Shown one piece after another: positions 1 to 5,773 of a DNA stretch of 9,361 bases. Source of the DNA: Methanosarcina sp. (lineage in GTDB: Archaea > Halobacteriota > Methanosarcinia > Methanosarcinales > Methanosarcinaceae); contig DUGS01000195.1 of NCBI GenBank assembly GCA_013331265.1, positions 2,771 through 12,131 of the forward strand, read 5' to 3'. The first letter of the stretch is position 1. Every line of letters begins with the position of its first letter. The position numbers were made by a program, and so were the translations under genes. Under the pieces are notes generated by a model, which saw only the letters and a program-made list of their open reading frames with translations, searched no databases and was not told where the DNA came from.

Positions 1-186
1 GCAGCCAGCAATAATTTTGAACTGGCAATCGCAGTAGCAGTAGCGGTTTTTGGAATAGATTCCGGGCAAGCGTTTGCAGCGGTAGTAGGCCCCCTGATTG
101 AAGTGCCGGTTATGATAGGACTTGTGAATGTTGCACTTTACTGGAGAAAGAAATATTGTATCTCCTTCAAAACATGTGGAGAATAA
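1..186 (+). CDS. acr3: Acr3-family arsenite efflux transporter, C-terminal fragment (5' end outside window)
   Basis: The reading frame is open from base 1 and ends at TAA 184-186, giving the last 61 residues. They start AASNNFELAIAVAVAVFGID and continue through a GPLIEVPVMIGLVNVALYW segment. These match the last two membrane segments of Acr3 arsenite/H+ antiporters, where the SNNFELA stretch and the (V/I)GPLxEVPVxxxLV motif are characteristic. The protein would export As(OH)3 across the cytoplasmic membrane. After the last membrane segment the tail is short and basic, with two cysteines (KKYCISFKTCGE). This is the core efflux gene of the island and sits beside arsC, arsM and several arsR genes. 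The rest of the protein lies upstream and cannot be judged. Confidence 0.93.
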   Translation, partial: AASNNFELAIAVAVAVFGIDSGQAFAAVVGPLIEVPVMIGLVNVALYWRKKYCISFKTCGE

Positions 187-485
187 TAAATTCATATTTT
201 TGCTGACTATTAATTATTTATCAGCAAGAGTTTAGCCTTATCTAAGATAGTAACAAAATAGTCTGTGCAGTTCAGTTTTTACAATCAATTAAAGCTGTAC
301 ACCTAGGTTTCCGATTTCGTTGTTAATAACGCTTCATCCTTATTTTAGAGGATTTTATCCTCTTCTCATTTTGTTGCCTGTTCTTATTAAAGAGATATAT
401 AAAAACCTATTCAAGAGTATAGTCAACGTAAAAAAATATCAATAATTTTTTCTAAAAAAATAGCAAAAAATGGAGTAGTTTCAAT
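187..485. other. Intergenic spacer with two hairpins and a TATA box
   Basis: This 299-base spacer has no convincing gene. A 7-bp inverted repeat (TTGCTGA 200-206 / TCAGCAA 221-227) lies just after acr3, with a T run (196-201) at its left edge. A second hairpin (AGAGGAT 347-353, loop TTT, ATCCTCT 357-363) is followed by a T-rich stretch. Either may help end the acr3 transcript. At about 395-404 the sequence GATATATAAAA is a good archaeal TATA box and predicts a start of transcription near 425-430, which probably once served the broken gene downstream. Confidence 0.5.
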
Positions 486-836
486 ATACAGTATAGCCTT
501 GGGATTGACGCAGGAGGCACATATACCGATGCGGTGCTTATAAGAGACTCGGACGGCATCACTGTCGATTCAAGCCTCATGTCTCCAGACAAGGACTTCC
601 TTGTGTTTGCTCCAGGAAGTAGGCTGAGATTTGAGACCTACTCAGAAGCTCTGGAGACAGCAACCGAGATTGGAAAAAAGCTTGTTGAAGACTACATGAA
701 AGATTGCGGACTAAGTGGCAACCAGGTTGAGATCTCGATAGAGAAAAAGACTGTTTCTCCTGACGGCTGGAATTATCCTCCTATGGAAACAAATCTACTA
801 GTTGTTGGAGTAGGAATGAGAGAATTGCATGTTTGA
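486..836 (+). pseudogene. Hydantoinase/oxoprolinase-like protein, internally deleted and without a start codon
   Basis: Read from 486, the frame gives IQYSLGIDAGGTYTDAVLIR, the phosphate-1 motif (GIDAGGTxTDA) that opens the N-terminal domain of hydantoinase A/oxoprolinase proteins. After only about 30 residues it jumps to sequence like the family's C-terminal end: FAPGSRLRFETYSEALETAT, then DGWNYPPMETNLLVVGVG. Intact members have several hundred residues; here about 116 codons remain, so the ATPase core is missing. The join is near 573-585. The expected first codon is ATA (486-488), not ATG, although a GGAG site lies about 10 bases upstream. The first usable in-frame codon is GTG 534, which would drop the conserved motif. 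This is most likely a dead remnant. The family call rests on remembered motifs, not a search. Confidence 0.7.
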
Positions 837-1039
837 AAAATAAAAAAAGGAGAGAAGAAAACAACAGGAAGAAACATCGGTAATATGGAAAATATAGACT
901 TACACATAACTCAACTTCATAAAATCAAACAGAAATTAATATCTCAGTTAACAACAAACTAAGAGGAAATTACAAGTTATCAAAAAACGAACTTAAAAAA
1001 CTTTTAACTTGAAGAATTACTCAGAAAAGGAGCTTTTAC

Positions 1040-1588
1040 ATGGGATGGCCTGTAACTTCCGGTGATTATATAGTAGGAGACCAAAAATCTCACGTAGCAG
1101 TAGTAACCCTCGCTTCTGACTATCGAAGCATGACCCTGGAAAATTATGCCATCTGTGGAACCTGTTTTACGGAAAATTTCGGGATTGAGAAAGTGATAGT
1201 TAATGTGCTTTCGAATCCCCACATCAGTTGTCTGATTGTCTGCGGGAAGGAAAGTGACCACTTTGCCGGTCAGTCATTGCTGGCACTTGCCGAAAACGGG
1301 TTTTCGTCTTTCGATGGATCAAAAAAAATTATTGGGTCTGAAGGGGTGATTCCCTATCTTGACGAAATCCCGGCTACTGCAATCTCACGCTTTCTCCGGG
1401 AAATTGAAATTATTGACCTGGTAGGGATAACTGACCCCGCAGTCATTCAACAGGCAATCAATTCCTGCAGCAGAAAAGAGAGAAGTGAAGCACCAGAACT
1501 CACCATGCCCGAGATTCATGAGCACAGTTGGAAGAAATATGAACATGAGGTAAAGCAGAATGTAATGTCAAAAATTAAGAAAGGGTAA
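1040..1588 (+). CDS. Soluble MtrA-like corrinoid protein (methyl-H4MPT:CoM methyltransferase subunit A homologue)
   Basis: This 182-residue protein resembles MtrA, the corrinoid subunit of the membrane methyltransferase that moves a methyl group from tetrahydromethanopterin to coenzyme M. Matching landmarks are GWPVxSGDYxVGD at the start, CGTCFTENFGIEKVIVNVLSNP (residues 39-60), CLIVCGKESDHFAGQSLLALAENG (64-87), a GSEGVIPYL stretch and a C-terminal DLVGITD block. His74 in the DHFAGQ segment matches the histidine that ligands cobalt in MtrA. True MtrA is longer and ends in a membrane helix; this protein ends in a charged soluble tail, so it is probably cytosolic. A GGAG site at 1029-1032 supports ATG 1040. 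It lies between a broken gene and a convergent permease operon, with no other mtr genes visible. The methyl donor and acceptor are unknown; supplying methyl groups to a metalloid is only one possibility. Confidence 0.85.
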   Translation: MGWPVTSGDYIVGDQKSHVAVVTLASDYRSMTLENYAICGTCFTENFGIEKVIVNVLSNPHISCLIVCGKESDHFAGQSLLALAENGFSSFDGSKKIIGSEGVIPYLDEIPATAISRFLREIEIIDLVGITDPAVIQQAINSCSRKERSEAPELTMPEIHEHSWKKYEHEVKQNVMSKIKKG

Positions 1589-1614
1589 CCCCTTGAAAAT
1601 ATTCTATTGGAAAA

Positions 1615-1646
1615 TTAAAAAAGGAAAAACTTGCCTCCTTTTTTAA
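1615..1646. terminator. Bidirectional terminator between convergent genes
   Basis: A perfect 11-bp inverted repeat (TTAAAAAAGGA 1615-1625, TCCTTTTTTAA 1636-1646, 10-base loop) lies between the MtrA-like gene and the leftward DUF6951-like gene. It provides a run of six T on both strands, which suits archaeal oligo-T termination in both directions. The right arm includes the TAA stop of the leftward gene. Confidence 0.75.
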
Positions 1647-1987
1647 ACTTCATCAAACTCTATACTGATGCTACCTGCTTTTTTTACCAGGGATTTTGCA
1701 AGGAAACCGCTTTCCATTCTGCAAAGATTAAGCACTGCACAGGGTACAAGGCAATTTGAGGAACACTGTGCTTCCTGTGCTCTATCAATCACATAGTTGT
1801 TCTTTATATCCAGAATTTCCATCATGGGAACTTCCATGTGAGAAAATTTCTTTATCTTTTCGCATGGGGTTTCGATGTCAACAATAATTTTATTTCCTTT
1901 TTTGCTTCCATGTATCTTGTGGACAAAACCACAGATCGTAGAATTTACAGTAAATTCAGCCAACTTGTCACCTTTAATTTTGGTCAT
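1643..1987 (-). CDS. Small cysteine-rich protein, DUF6951-like
   Basis: This is a soluble 114-residue protein with six cysteines (19, 42, 75, 79, 83, 89). The layout is TICGFVHKIHG near the start, then an IETPCEKIKK segment, then CSSNCLVPCAVLNLCRMESG, and a final hydrophobic strand (SISIEFDEV). It resembles a family of about 100-residue cysteine proteins annotated as DUF6951 in methanogens; that match is from memory. The spaced cysteines (C75-x3-C79-x3-C83-x5-C89) suggest a metal or metalloid site, but no function is known. It is the last gene of the leftward permease operon, 63 bases after the DGC gene, and ends in a bidirectional terminator. No clear Shine-Dalgarno site precedes ATG 1987. 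Confidence 0.7.
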   Translation of the reverse strand: MTKIKGDKLAEFTVNSTICGFVHKIHGSKKGNKIIVDIETPCEKIKKFSHMEVPMMEILDIKNNYVIDRAQEAQCSSNCLVPCAVLNLCRMESGFLAKSLVKKAGSISIEFDEV

Positions 1988-2050
1988 TTAAGTTTTTGAT
2001 TATTAAGATAGATGGTCTTAGCAATGCATAGGTATTAATTGAAACTGAGA

Positions 2051-2434
2051 TCATTCAGACTGCAGTATCTCTAGAGTTTTTTCGAGAGCTTCGGAGATTT
2101 CTTTGTCCTTAAGGTCCTTATCTTTATTCTTTTTAATTCCTAACTCAGAAATTACAATATATCGATCCACTTTGAAACCTGCAAGTTCAAGAGTTTTTCT
2201 TGCACAGTTCACCGGGCAACCGTCAATTGCAATTATCCTTTCAGAAGCCTCGGCAGATTTCATGAGTCCGGGAGCTCTAGCTCCGATTCCTACGGTACAC
2301 ATCAGGTTTCCAAAGCTTTGTTTTTCGAGTTCAATTGCAATTTTATTTGAGAGCTGACCCACATTTGAAGCCCCGGCACATGGGAATATTGCCACATTTG
2401 CCGAACCACATGCACATTTTGTCTCTTCGGCCAT
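2051..2434 (-). CDS. DGC-motif putative zinc-binding protein
   Basis: The 127-residue protein has the features of the DGC domain family (PF08859-type): an N-terminal CACGSANVAIFPCAGASNVG block (residues 7-26), a central LMCTVGIGARAPG segment, and the signature IDGCPVNCARKTLELAGF, with Asp71-Gly72-Cys73 and Cys77. Cysteines 7, 9, 19, 46, 73 and 77 are candidates for metal binding or redox work. The biochemical role is not established. It is often found near metalloid or redox genes, and here it lies in one operon with a permease and a CxxC mini-thioredoxin, so handling of a thiol-reactive species is likely. A GAAGGAG site eight bases before ATG 2434 fixes the start. The charged C-terminal tail (KKNKDKDLKDKE) is probably a surface helix. 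Confidence 0.85.
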   Translation of the reverse strand: MAEETKCACGSANVAIFPCAGASNVGQLSNKIAIELEKQSFGNLMCTVGIGARAPGLMKSAEASERIIAIDGCPVNCARKTLELAGFKVDRYIVISELGIKKNKDKDLKDKEISEALEKTLEILQSE

Positions 2435-2438
2435 TTTT

Positions 2439-2504
2439 TCATTCTCCTTCTGAGTCTTGTTTAATTGCTGCTCTTTTTACTATAAGCACACATTTTTCTT
2501 TCAT
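2439..2504 (-). CDS. Possible 21-residue bridging peptide (very tentative)
   Basis: A 21-codon frame (MKEKCVLIVKRAAIKQDSEGE) begins at an ATGA overlap with the stop codon of the thioredoxin-like gene and ends four bases before the ATG of the DGC gene. Its last codons contain the GAAGGAG ribosome site of the DGC gene. The exact fit between the two neighbours suggests translational coupling, but it lacks a ribosome site of its own and frames this short arise by chance. Confidence 0.25.
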   Translation of the reverse strand: MKEKCVLIVKRAAIKQDSEGE

Positions 2505-2734
2505 TGGGAAATCCATTTTCTAACGTCTTTTTCATCTGGAACTTTACCTGCAAGTTTTACGTCTCCATCGATAACAACTGCAGGGGTAACCATAACGCCG
2601 TAGCTCAAAATTTTTTCAATATCTTCGACTTTAACCACTTCAGCTTCAACGCCGGTTTGCTTCAATACTTTTTCAATTATTTCTTTTGCTTTTTTGCATT
2701 TTGAACAACCGGTTCCAAGAATTTCTATTTTCAT
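2501..2734 (-). CDS. Small thioredoxin-like redox-active disulfide protein
   Basis: The 77-residue protein has a compact thioredoxin/glutaredoxin-like fold: MKIEILGTGCSKCKKAKEII with active-site Cys10-Ser-Lys-Cys13, and the cis-proline loop VTPAVVIDG (Pro51). It ends with a helix (DEKDVRKWISQ). This matches the MTH895-type mini-thioredoxins of archaea, named redox-active disulfide proteins. It probably works in the cytosol as a dithiol reductant or thiol carrier. In an arsenic island it could recycle ArsC, which needs thioredoxin, or pass thiol-bound metalloid to the permease encoded just upstream (67-base gap). A GAGG site eight bases before ATG 2734 supports the start. Its stop codon overlaps the possible 21-residue frame that follows. 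Confidence 0.9.
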   Translation of the reverse strand: MKIEILGTGCSKCKKAKEIIEKVLKQTGVEAEVVKVEDIEKILSYGVMVTPAVVIDGDVKLAGKVPDEKDVRKWISQ

Positions 2735-2801
2735 CTTTTTAACCTCGTATTTTGTTCTTTGGACATTCTCTTCTGTCTTATAAAGATGTAGAACTTTAAT
2801 C

Positions 2802-3773
2802 TTACAGAATAATATTAAATAGATATCCCGTAAAAGTTATAGATATACTTACAATTATAACAAAAGCAGCTATCAATTCGTTTTTAAGAACTTTTTTCAA
2901 GATTATCATTTCAGGGAGAGAAAGTGCAGTAACTCCCATAAGAAAGGCAAGAGCAGTACCTACTGGAAGTCCTTTTCCAATAAGGCTTTCTACAATAGGA
3001 ATCATGCCCATAACATTGGAGTAGAGTGGTACTCCTATGAGAACTGCAATTGGAACTGCAAGCAAATTATCCTCGCCTGCATATTGTGCAAGGATACCTT
3101 CGGGGGCATATCCGTGAAAAATCCCTCCCAGAGTAACTCCGATAATCACATAAATCCAGACCTTTTCTACGATGTCCTTAACACATTCATAGGCGGCAGC
3201 AGCCCGTTCTTTCACACTAAGATCTTTAGGATTTTTGTTTGAATCTCCTACCTTTATCTTATACACAAAATCAGCTACATACTTCTCCATCTTCAGGAGG
3301 CCTATTAGATAACCGCCAATAACGCCAAGCAAAATACCTGAGACTGTATAAATCAAAGTTGCTTTAAAACCAATAGTGGCCCATAGTGCAGCAACCGCAG
3401 CTTCATTTACTAGAGGGGAGGTAATAAGAAAAGAAAAAGTCACTCCAAGAGGAATTCCCGCTTCTACAAAACCAATAAATAGAGGTACTGATGAACAGGA
3501 ACAGAAGGGAGTGACTGCTCCCAGTAAAGATGCTAAAAGATGATATTGCAGCCCTTTTTTACCTCCTAAAAATTTTCTGGTTTTTTCGGGGGTTACATAT
3601 GTCCTTATGTAGGAAACAACAAAAATCATTACAGCTAGAAGAACGAAAATTTTCATTACATCATAAATAACAAAATTAACACTGGACGCGAGGCGCGTAT
3701 CAGTCGCAATCCCGAAGACCTCATATGTCATTTTGTCAGCAATCCATTGAAGAGGATAGAATACATCAACCAT
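2802..3773 (-). CDS. ArsP/DUF318-family permease (first copy)
   Basis: This 323-residue membrane protein belongs to the ArsP_1/DUF318 permease family, which includes exporters of trivalent methylated arsenicals. About eight hydrophobic segments fall in two halves. The first half has GAVTPFCSCSSVPLFIGFVE (residues 85-104; Cys91, Cys93) followed by ITSPLVNEAA; the second has HGYAPE, GVPLYSNVMGMIPIVESLI (248-266) and the closing LSLPEMIILKKVL. The repeated pattern fits an internal duplication typical of the family. A charged cytoplasmic loop (about 172-195) joins the halves. The CSCS pair could bind a soft metal or As(III), and the substrate cannot be told from sequence; a methylarsenite or a thiol-bound metalloid is an inference from context. 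It heads the leftward operon with the thioredoxin-like, DGC and DUF6951-like genes. An AAGGA site six bases before ATG 3773 supports the start. Confidence 0.88.
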   Translation of the reverse strand: MVDVFYPLQWIADKMTYEVFGIATDTRLASSVNFVIYDVMKIFVLLAVMIFVVSYIRTYVTPEKTRKFLGGKKGLQYHLLASLLGAVTPFCSCSSVPLFIGFVEAGIPLGVTFSFLITSPLVNEAAVAALWATIGFKATLIYTVSGILLGVIGGYLIGLLKMEKYVADFVYKIKVGDSNKNPKDLSVKERAAAAYECVKDIVEKVWIYVIIGVTLGGIFHGYAPEGILAQYAGEDNLLAVPIAVLIGVPLYSNVMGMIPIVESLIGKGLPVGTALAFLMGVTALSLPEMIILKKVLKNELIAAFVIIVSISITFTGYLFNIIL

Positions 3774-3825
3774 TTTAGATCCTTCTTTACATGCTATTTC
3801 TTTACTGTTGCGTCAAGTTATCAAT

Positions 3826-3861
3826 ATATCAATATTCATTGAATTATTGATATTATATAAA
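3826..3861 (-). promoter_or_regulatory. Promoter and ArsR-type operator of the permease operon
   Basis: On the minus strand TTTATATAA (3861-3853) is a near-perfect archaeal TATA box and predicts a transcript start near 3831. The overlapping inverted repeat (ATATCAATA 3826-3834 / TATTGATAT 3845-3853) covers that point. With 6-base spacing, 3826-3845 reads ATATCAA-N6-TTGAATT, a variant (5 of 7 in the right half) of the sites at 4573 and 8956. An ArsR-family repressor bound here would block the operon. Confidence 0.65.
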
Positions 3862-4155
3862 TATTCCCGTAGAACTCTGAATATTAAATTCATTTCAAAC
3901 TCCATATCGAAAAAAATTCTCTGAAAACTTGTAGATTCAAGTAAATACAATACTCATGGAAAAAATAGAACCTTCTTCTTTGGGGAAACAGTTAATCAGC
4001 CAAACCAGTAAAGGTTCAGTTGATTGCTGAAGACAAGAAAAGAAAGAAGAGTGATTTCAAAAAGGATACTGTTGGTACATGATTCCAGAAAAAGAGATCA
4101 TCCATTTACAACTTCTAGGGATATATTCTTGAGTTTTCTATAATAATACAAAATC
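3862..4155. other. Spacer without a convincing gene
   Basis: Nothing firm is seen between the permease promoter and the arsR that ends at 4156. A 24-codon frame on the plus strand (3956-4030) and another short lysine-rich frame after it read like scraps of protein, but stops interrupt both and neither has a ribosome site. The stretch may be decayed coding sequence. Confidence 0.4.
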
Positions 4156-4467
4156 TTATTCTTCGAGAACTTCTAAAATTTTCCTGATTTTTTCGTTTTG
4201 GATAGAATATAACCTCTTTTTTCCATCTTTTCTTACCTTAATTATCCCCCAGTCCTGTAGTTTCGCAAGGTGCATTGAGGTATTGGATTGCGTCTTGCCA
4301 ATAATTTCTGGGATCTCACACGCACATATTTCTCCTTTATTACAGTGTTTGTTTTCCCCACATTTACACTCAGATTCAATTAAAGCCTTGATAATTCTAT
4401 ACCTTGTATCTTCGCTAAGTGCCTTAAAAAGTTGTAGATTCTTTTTATTAATCATATCAACATACAT
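4156..4467 (-). CDS. ArsR-family metal(loid) sensor with a cysteine-rich insert
   Basis: This 103-residue winged-helix repressor has LFKALSEDTRYRIIKALIES as first helices, a recognition helix in KTQSNTSMHLAKLQDWGIIK (residues 58-77) and the wing VRKDGKKRLYSI. Between the second and third helices lies ECKCGENKHCNKGEICACEI, with Cys34, 36, 42, 48 and 50. The CAC at 48-50 sits where classical ArsR has the ELCVCDL arsenic site, and the extra loop adds three cysteines, so the sensed ion may differ. It is probably a dimeric repressor that lets go of DNA on metal binding. ATG 4467 gives MYVDMINKK. A TATA-like TATATAT lies about 28 bases before the second Met at 4455, so a leaderless start there is equally possible. 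A palindrome at 4474-4494 suggests autoregulation. It is divergent from the gene at 4624. Confidence 0.85.
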   Translation of the reverse strand: MYVDMINKKNLQLFKALSEDTRYRIIKALIESECKCGENKHCNKGEICACEIPEIIGKTQSNTSMHLAKLQDWGIIKVRKDGKKRLYSIQNEKIRKILEVLEE

Positions 4468-4473
4468 TGAATC

Positions 4474-4494
4474 TAGAAAATATATACTTTTCTA
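4474..4494 (-). promoter_or_regulatory. Palindrome before arsR (4467): probable autoregulatory operator
   Basis: A perfect inverted repeat TAGAAAA (4474-4480) / TTTTCTA (4488-4494) encloses TATATAC and so overlaps a TATA-like element on the minus strand. It lies six bases before ATG 4467. The position is typical of a self-repressing ArsR gene. It shares no half-site with the ATATCAA sites. Confidence 0.5.
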
Positions 4495-4546
4495 AAACCA
4501 AAAATTGATCTTGAATTGAATGATCCTCATTTTTGGAGTCGTTATC

Positions 4547-4592
4547 TTTTTATATCATATCGATAAACATAAATATCAATAATTTTTGATAT
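4547..4592 (+). promoter_or_regulatory. Promoter with ATATCAA-N6-TTGATAT operator before the gene at 4624
   Basis: TTTTTATATC (4547-4556) is a TATA box predicting a start near 4577. The perfect inverted repeat ATATCAA (4573-4579) / TTGATAT (4586-4592) with a 6-base spacer covers that start. The same 20-bp pattern is repeated exactly at 8956-8975. Confidence 0.7.
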
Positions 4593-4623
4593 ATCTTATA
4601 GATCTCTAACGGAGTAACTTTAT

Positions 4624-4929
4624 ATGGGCAAGCTTGGCAAAAATTTGCTTGGAAAATTAGTTGGAAGCGACAAAAGTTGCTGTTGCTGTGGTCCTTCTAT
4701 TATAAGTGTCAAAAAGATAAAGGTTGACAACAAAGACATGGAAATTGCTGGATTAGAAGAGGAATTTGAAAAACATTTTGCTGCAGGTAAGACTCCGGAA
4801 AATATAGATGACGAAGAACTTGTTCGAAACCTTGTAAAAATAAATGAAATTTCCAAAGAAAAACTGGAGAAATTCAAGATCGCAGTACTGAAAGAATACG
4901 AAACATACTGGCAGGAGACTAGAAAATAA
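4624..4929 (+). CDS. Small protein with CCCC motif, unknown function
   Basis: This 101-residue soluble protein has a basic start (MGKLGKNLLGKLVGSDKS), four successive cysteines at 19-22 (SCCCCGPSI), the segment ISVKKIKVDNKDMEIAGLEEEFEK, and a charged helical half that ends VLKEYETYWQ. I recall similar small proteins with a Cys cluster followed by KIKVDG...IGL..F and a final LLREY motif next to permease and mini-thioredoxin genes in archaea and bacteria, but no biochemical role is known to me. The cysteine run could bind As(III) or another soft metal. GGAG at 4611-4614, nine bases before ATG 4624, supports the start. It has its own promoter and an operator shared with the permease operon, so it is probably part of the same response. 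Confidence 0.75.
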   Translation: MGKLGKNLLGKLVGSDKSCCCCGPSIISVKKIKVDNKDMEIAGLEEEFEKHFAAGKTPENIDDEELVRNLVKINEISKEKLEKFKIAVLKEYETYWQETRK

Positions 4930-4935
4930 TCATAT

Positions 4936-4955
4936 TTACATACATAGATATGTAA
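4936..4955 (+). promoter_or_regulatory. Candidate operator before the zinc-ribbon/arsR pair
   Basis: TTACATA (4936-4942) / TATGTAA (4949-4955) is a perfect 7-bp inverted repeat with a 6-base spacer, the same geometry as the ATATCAA-N6-TTGATAT sites but with another sequence. A weak TATA-like stretch (about 4922-4932) precedes it. It is a likely target of the arsR at 5188, which would then repress itself. Confidence 0.45.
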
Positions 4956-4992
4956 TCTTGCCATTTACTATATGCAATCTTACCATTTACTG
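4949..4992. repeat. Two tandem copies of a 22-bp unit
   Basis: The units 4949-4970 and 4971-4992 match at 19 of 22 positions; both read TATG-(T/C)-AATCTT-(G/A)-CCATTTACT. The first copy starts inside the right arm of the 4936-4955 palindrome. The repeat falls in the untranslated leader of the downstream small gene. It may provide extra half-sites or be a simple duplication. Confidence 0.7.
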
Positions 4993-5021
4993 ACAATAAT
5001 TTTGTTACGAGGCCATTGGAA

Positions 5022-5183
5022 ATGAACCTCAGATGCTCAATTTGCGGAAAAGAAGAGGTTTCGTTACTCCGAGCCAATCACAAGGATTTAGGAACTATAA
5101 AGCTGTGTGTGAAGTGCTGGTCAAAAGAACAGAGTAAAAAAATGCTGCTTCTTTTAGAAGGCAAAGGCAGCTGCTGCAGGTAA
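5022..5183 (+). CDS. 53-residue zinc-ribbon-like protein with C-terminal GSCC
   Basis: ATG 5022 to TAA 5183 encodes MNLRCSICGKEEVSLLRANH, then KLCVKCW, and ends LLEGKGSCCR. Cys5/Cys8 and Cys29/Cys32 form two CxxC knuckles as in a zinc ribbon or treble clef. A vicinal cysteine pair (51-52) lies three residues from the C-terminus and could bind As(III) or serve as a redox pair. No enzyme domain is visible and I do not recognise a named family. GAGG ends nine bases before the ATG. The stop is four bases before the ATG of the following arsR, so the two are surely cotranscribed and probably translationally coupled. It could be a metallochaperone or partner of that regulator, which is an inference from context only. 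Confidence 0.75.
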   Translation: MNLRCSICGKEEVSLLRANHKDLGTIKLCVKCWSKEQSKKMLLLLEGKGSCCR

Positions 5184-5187
5184 ATCC

Positions 5188-5598
5188 ATGGAAACCGAAA
5201 GAAAATCAGATATGAATAGAAAGAGTGAAGTGGAACTTGAAAGATTGAAACGTTTTATTTTTGATAGTGATCAGTTAGAGGTAAGAAAGCAGAAACTCAG
5301 TTCTTTAGTAAATAGGCTGGATGAAGAAGCATTACATTCTGAGACCAGAATTTTTAAAGCTCTTGCAGACCCAAATCGTCTCAGGATTGTAAAATTATTA
5401 AAAGAAGGAGAACTCTGTGCCTGCGAACTAACGATTGCACTTCCCAGCTCTCAATCAACTGTTTCTCACCATCTTTCGGTATTGAAGAGTGCGGGCCTGA
5501 TCAAAGAACGGAAAGAAGGAAAATGGTCTTACTTTCGTCTCTCGGAAGGGGCAGTTATTGAAATACTTAACCAGGCAAAGCTGCTTCATGAAAAATGA
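5188..5598 (+). CDS. arsR: ArsR-family arsenic-responsive repressor with N-terminal extension
   Basis: The 136-residue protein has a charged N-terminal extension of about 50 residues (predicted helical), followed by the ArsR core: RIFKALADPNRLRIVKLLKE, then GELCACELTIAL with Cys77 and Cys79 in the classical ELCVCDL-type As(III) site, a recognition helix in SQSTVSHHLSVLKSAGLI (88-105) and the wing KERKEGKWSYFRL. It should repress until As(III) binds the cysteine pair. The third cysteine of the R773-type site is not obvious. It follows the zinc-ribbon gene by four bases, with GCAGG just before as a weak ribosome site. The permease at 5774 comes 175 bases later and could be partly cotranscribed. 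The likely operator is the palindrome at 4936-4955. Confidence 0.88.
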   Translation: METERKSDMNRKSEVELERLKRFIFDSDQLEVRKQKLSSLVNRLDEEALHSETRIFKALADPNRLRIVKLLKEGELCACELTIALPSSQSTVSHHLSVLKSAGLIKERKEGKWSYFRLSEGAVIEILNQAKLLHEK

Positions 5599-5668
5599 GA
5601 TTTCAGAAAGTTATCTTTTTGAAAGTAGTATCCGGGGACGGAACTGAATCTCTCAATAAAGGTTAAAG

Positions 5669-5692
5669 CTTCAGAAAGTTGGGTTTCTGAGG
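5669..5692 (+). other. Hairpin between arsR and the second permease
   Basis: TCAGAAA (5671-5677) and TTTCTGA (5684-5690) form a perfect 7-bp stem with a 6-base loop, extended by one GU and one CG pair. It is not followed by a T run, so termination is uncertain. The sequence TTCAGAAAGTT also occurs once just after the arsR stop near 5602, as part of a direct repeat. It may be an attenuating or processing structure, or an operator. Confidence 0.35.
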
Positions 5693-5773
5693 GGATATCT
5701 GGGTGTTTTCAATGTTCCAATAGCTGTAGCTTTTGATAATTTGAAGGAAAAATAATTTTAAAGGAAGATCAAA

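Noticed and set aside
885..1035. A 25-codon frame (885-962) and following out-of-frame stretches that read like lysine- and leucine-rich protein before the MtrA-like gene.
   Set aside because: Stops and two frame changes are needed to join them, and AT-rich DNA easily gives such K/L-rich reads. It could be a degraded gene but is not supportable.
3956..4030. A 24-codon plus-strand frame after the permease promoter.
   Set aside because: It has no ribosome site and no recognisable family, and is too short to separate from chance.
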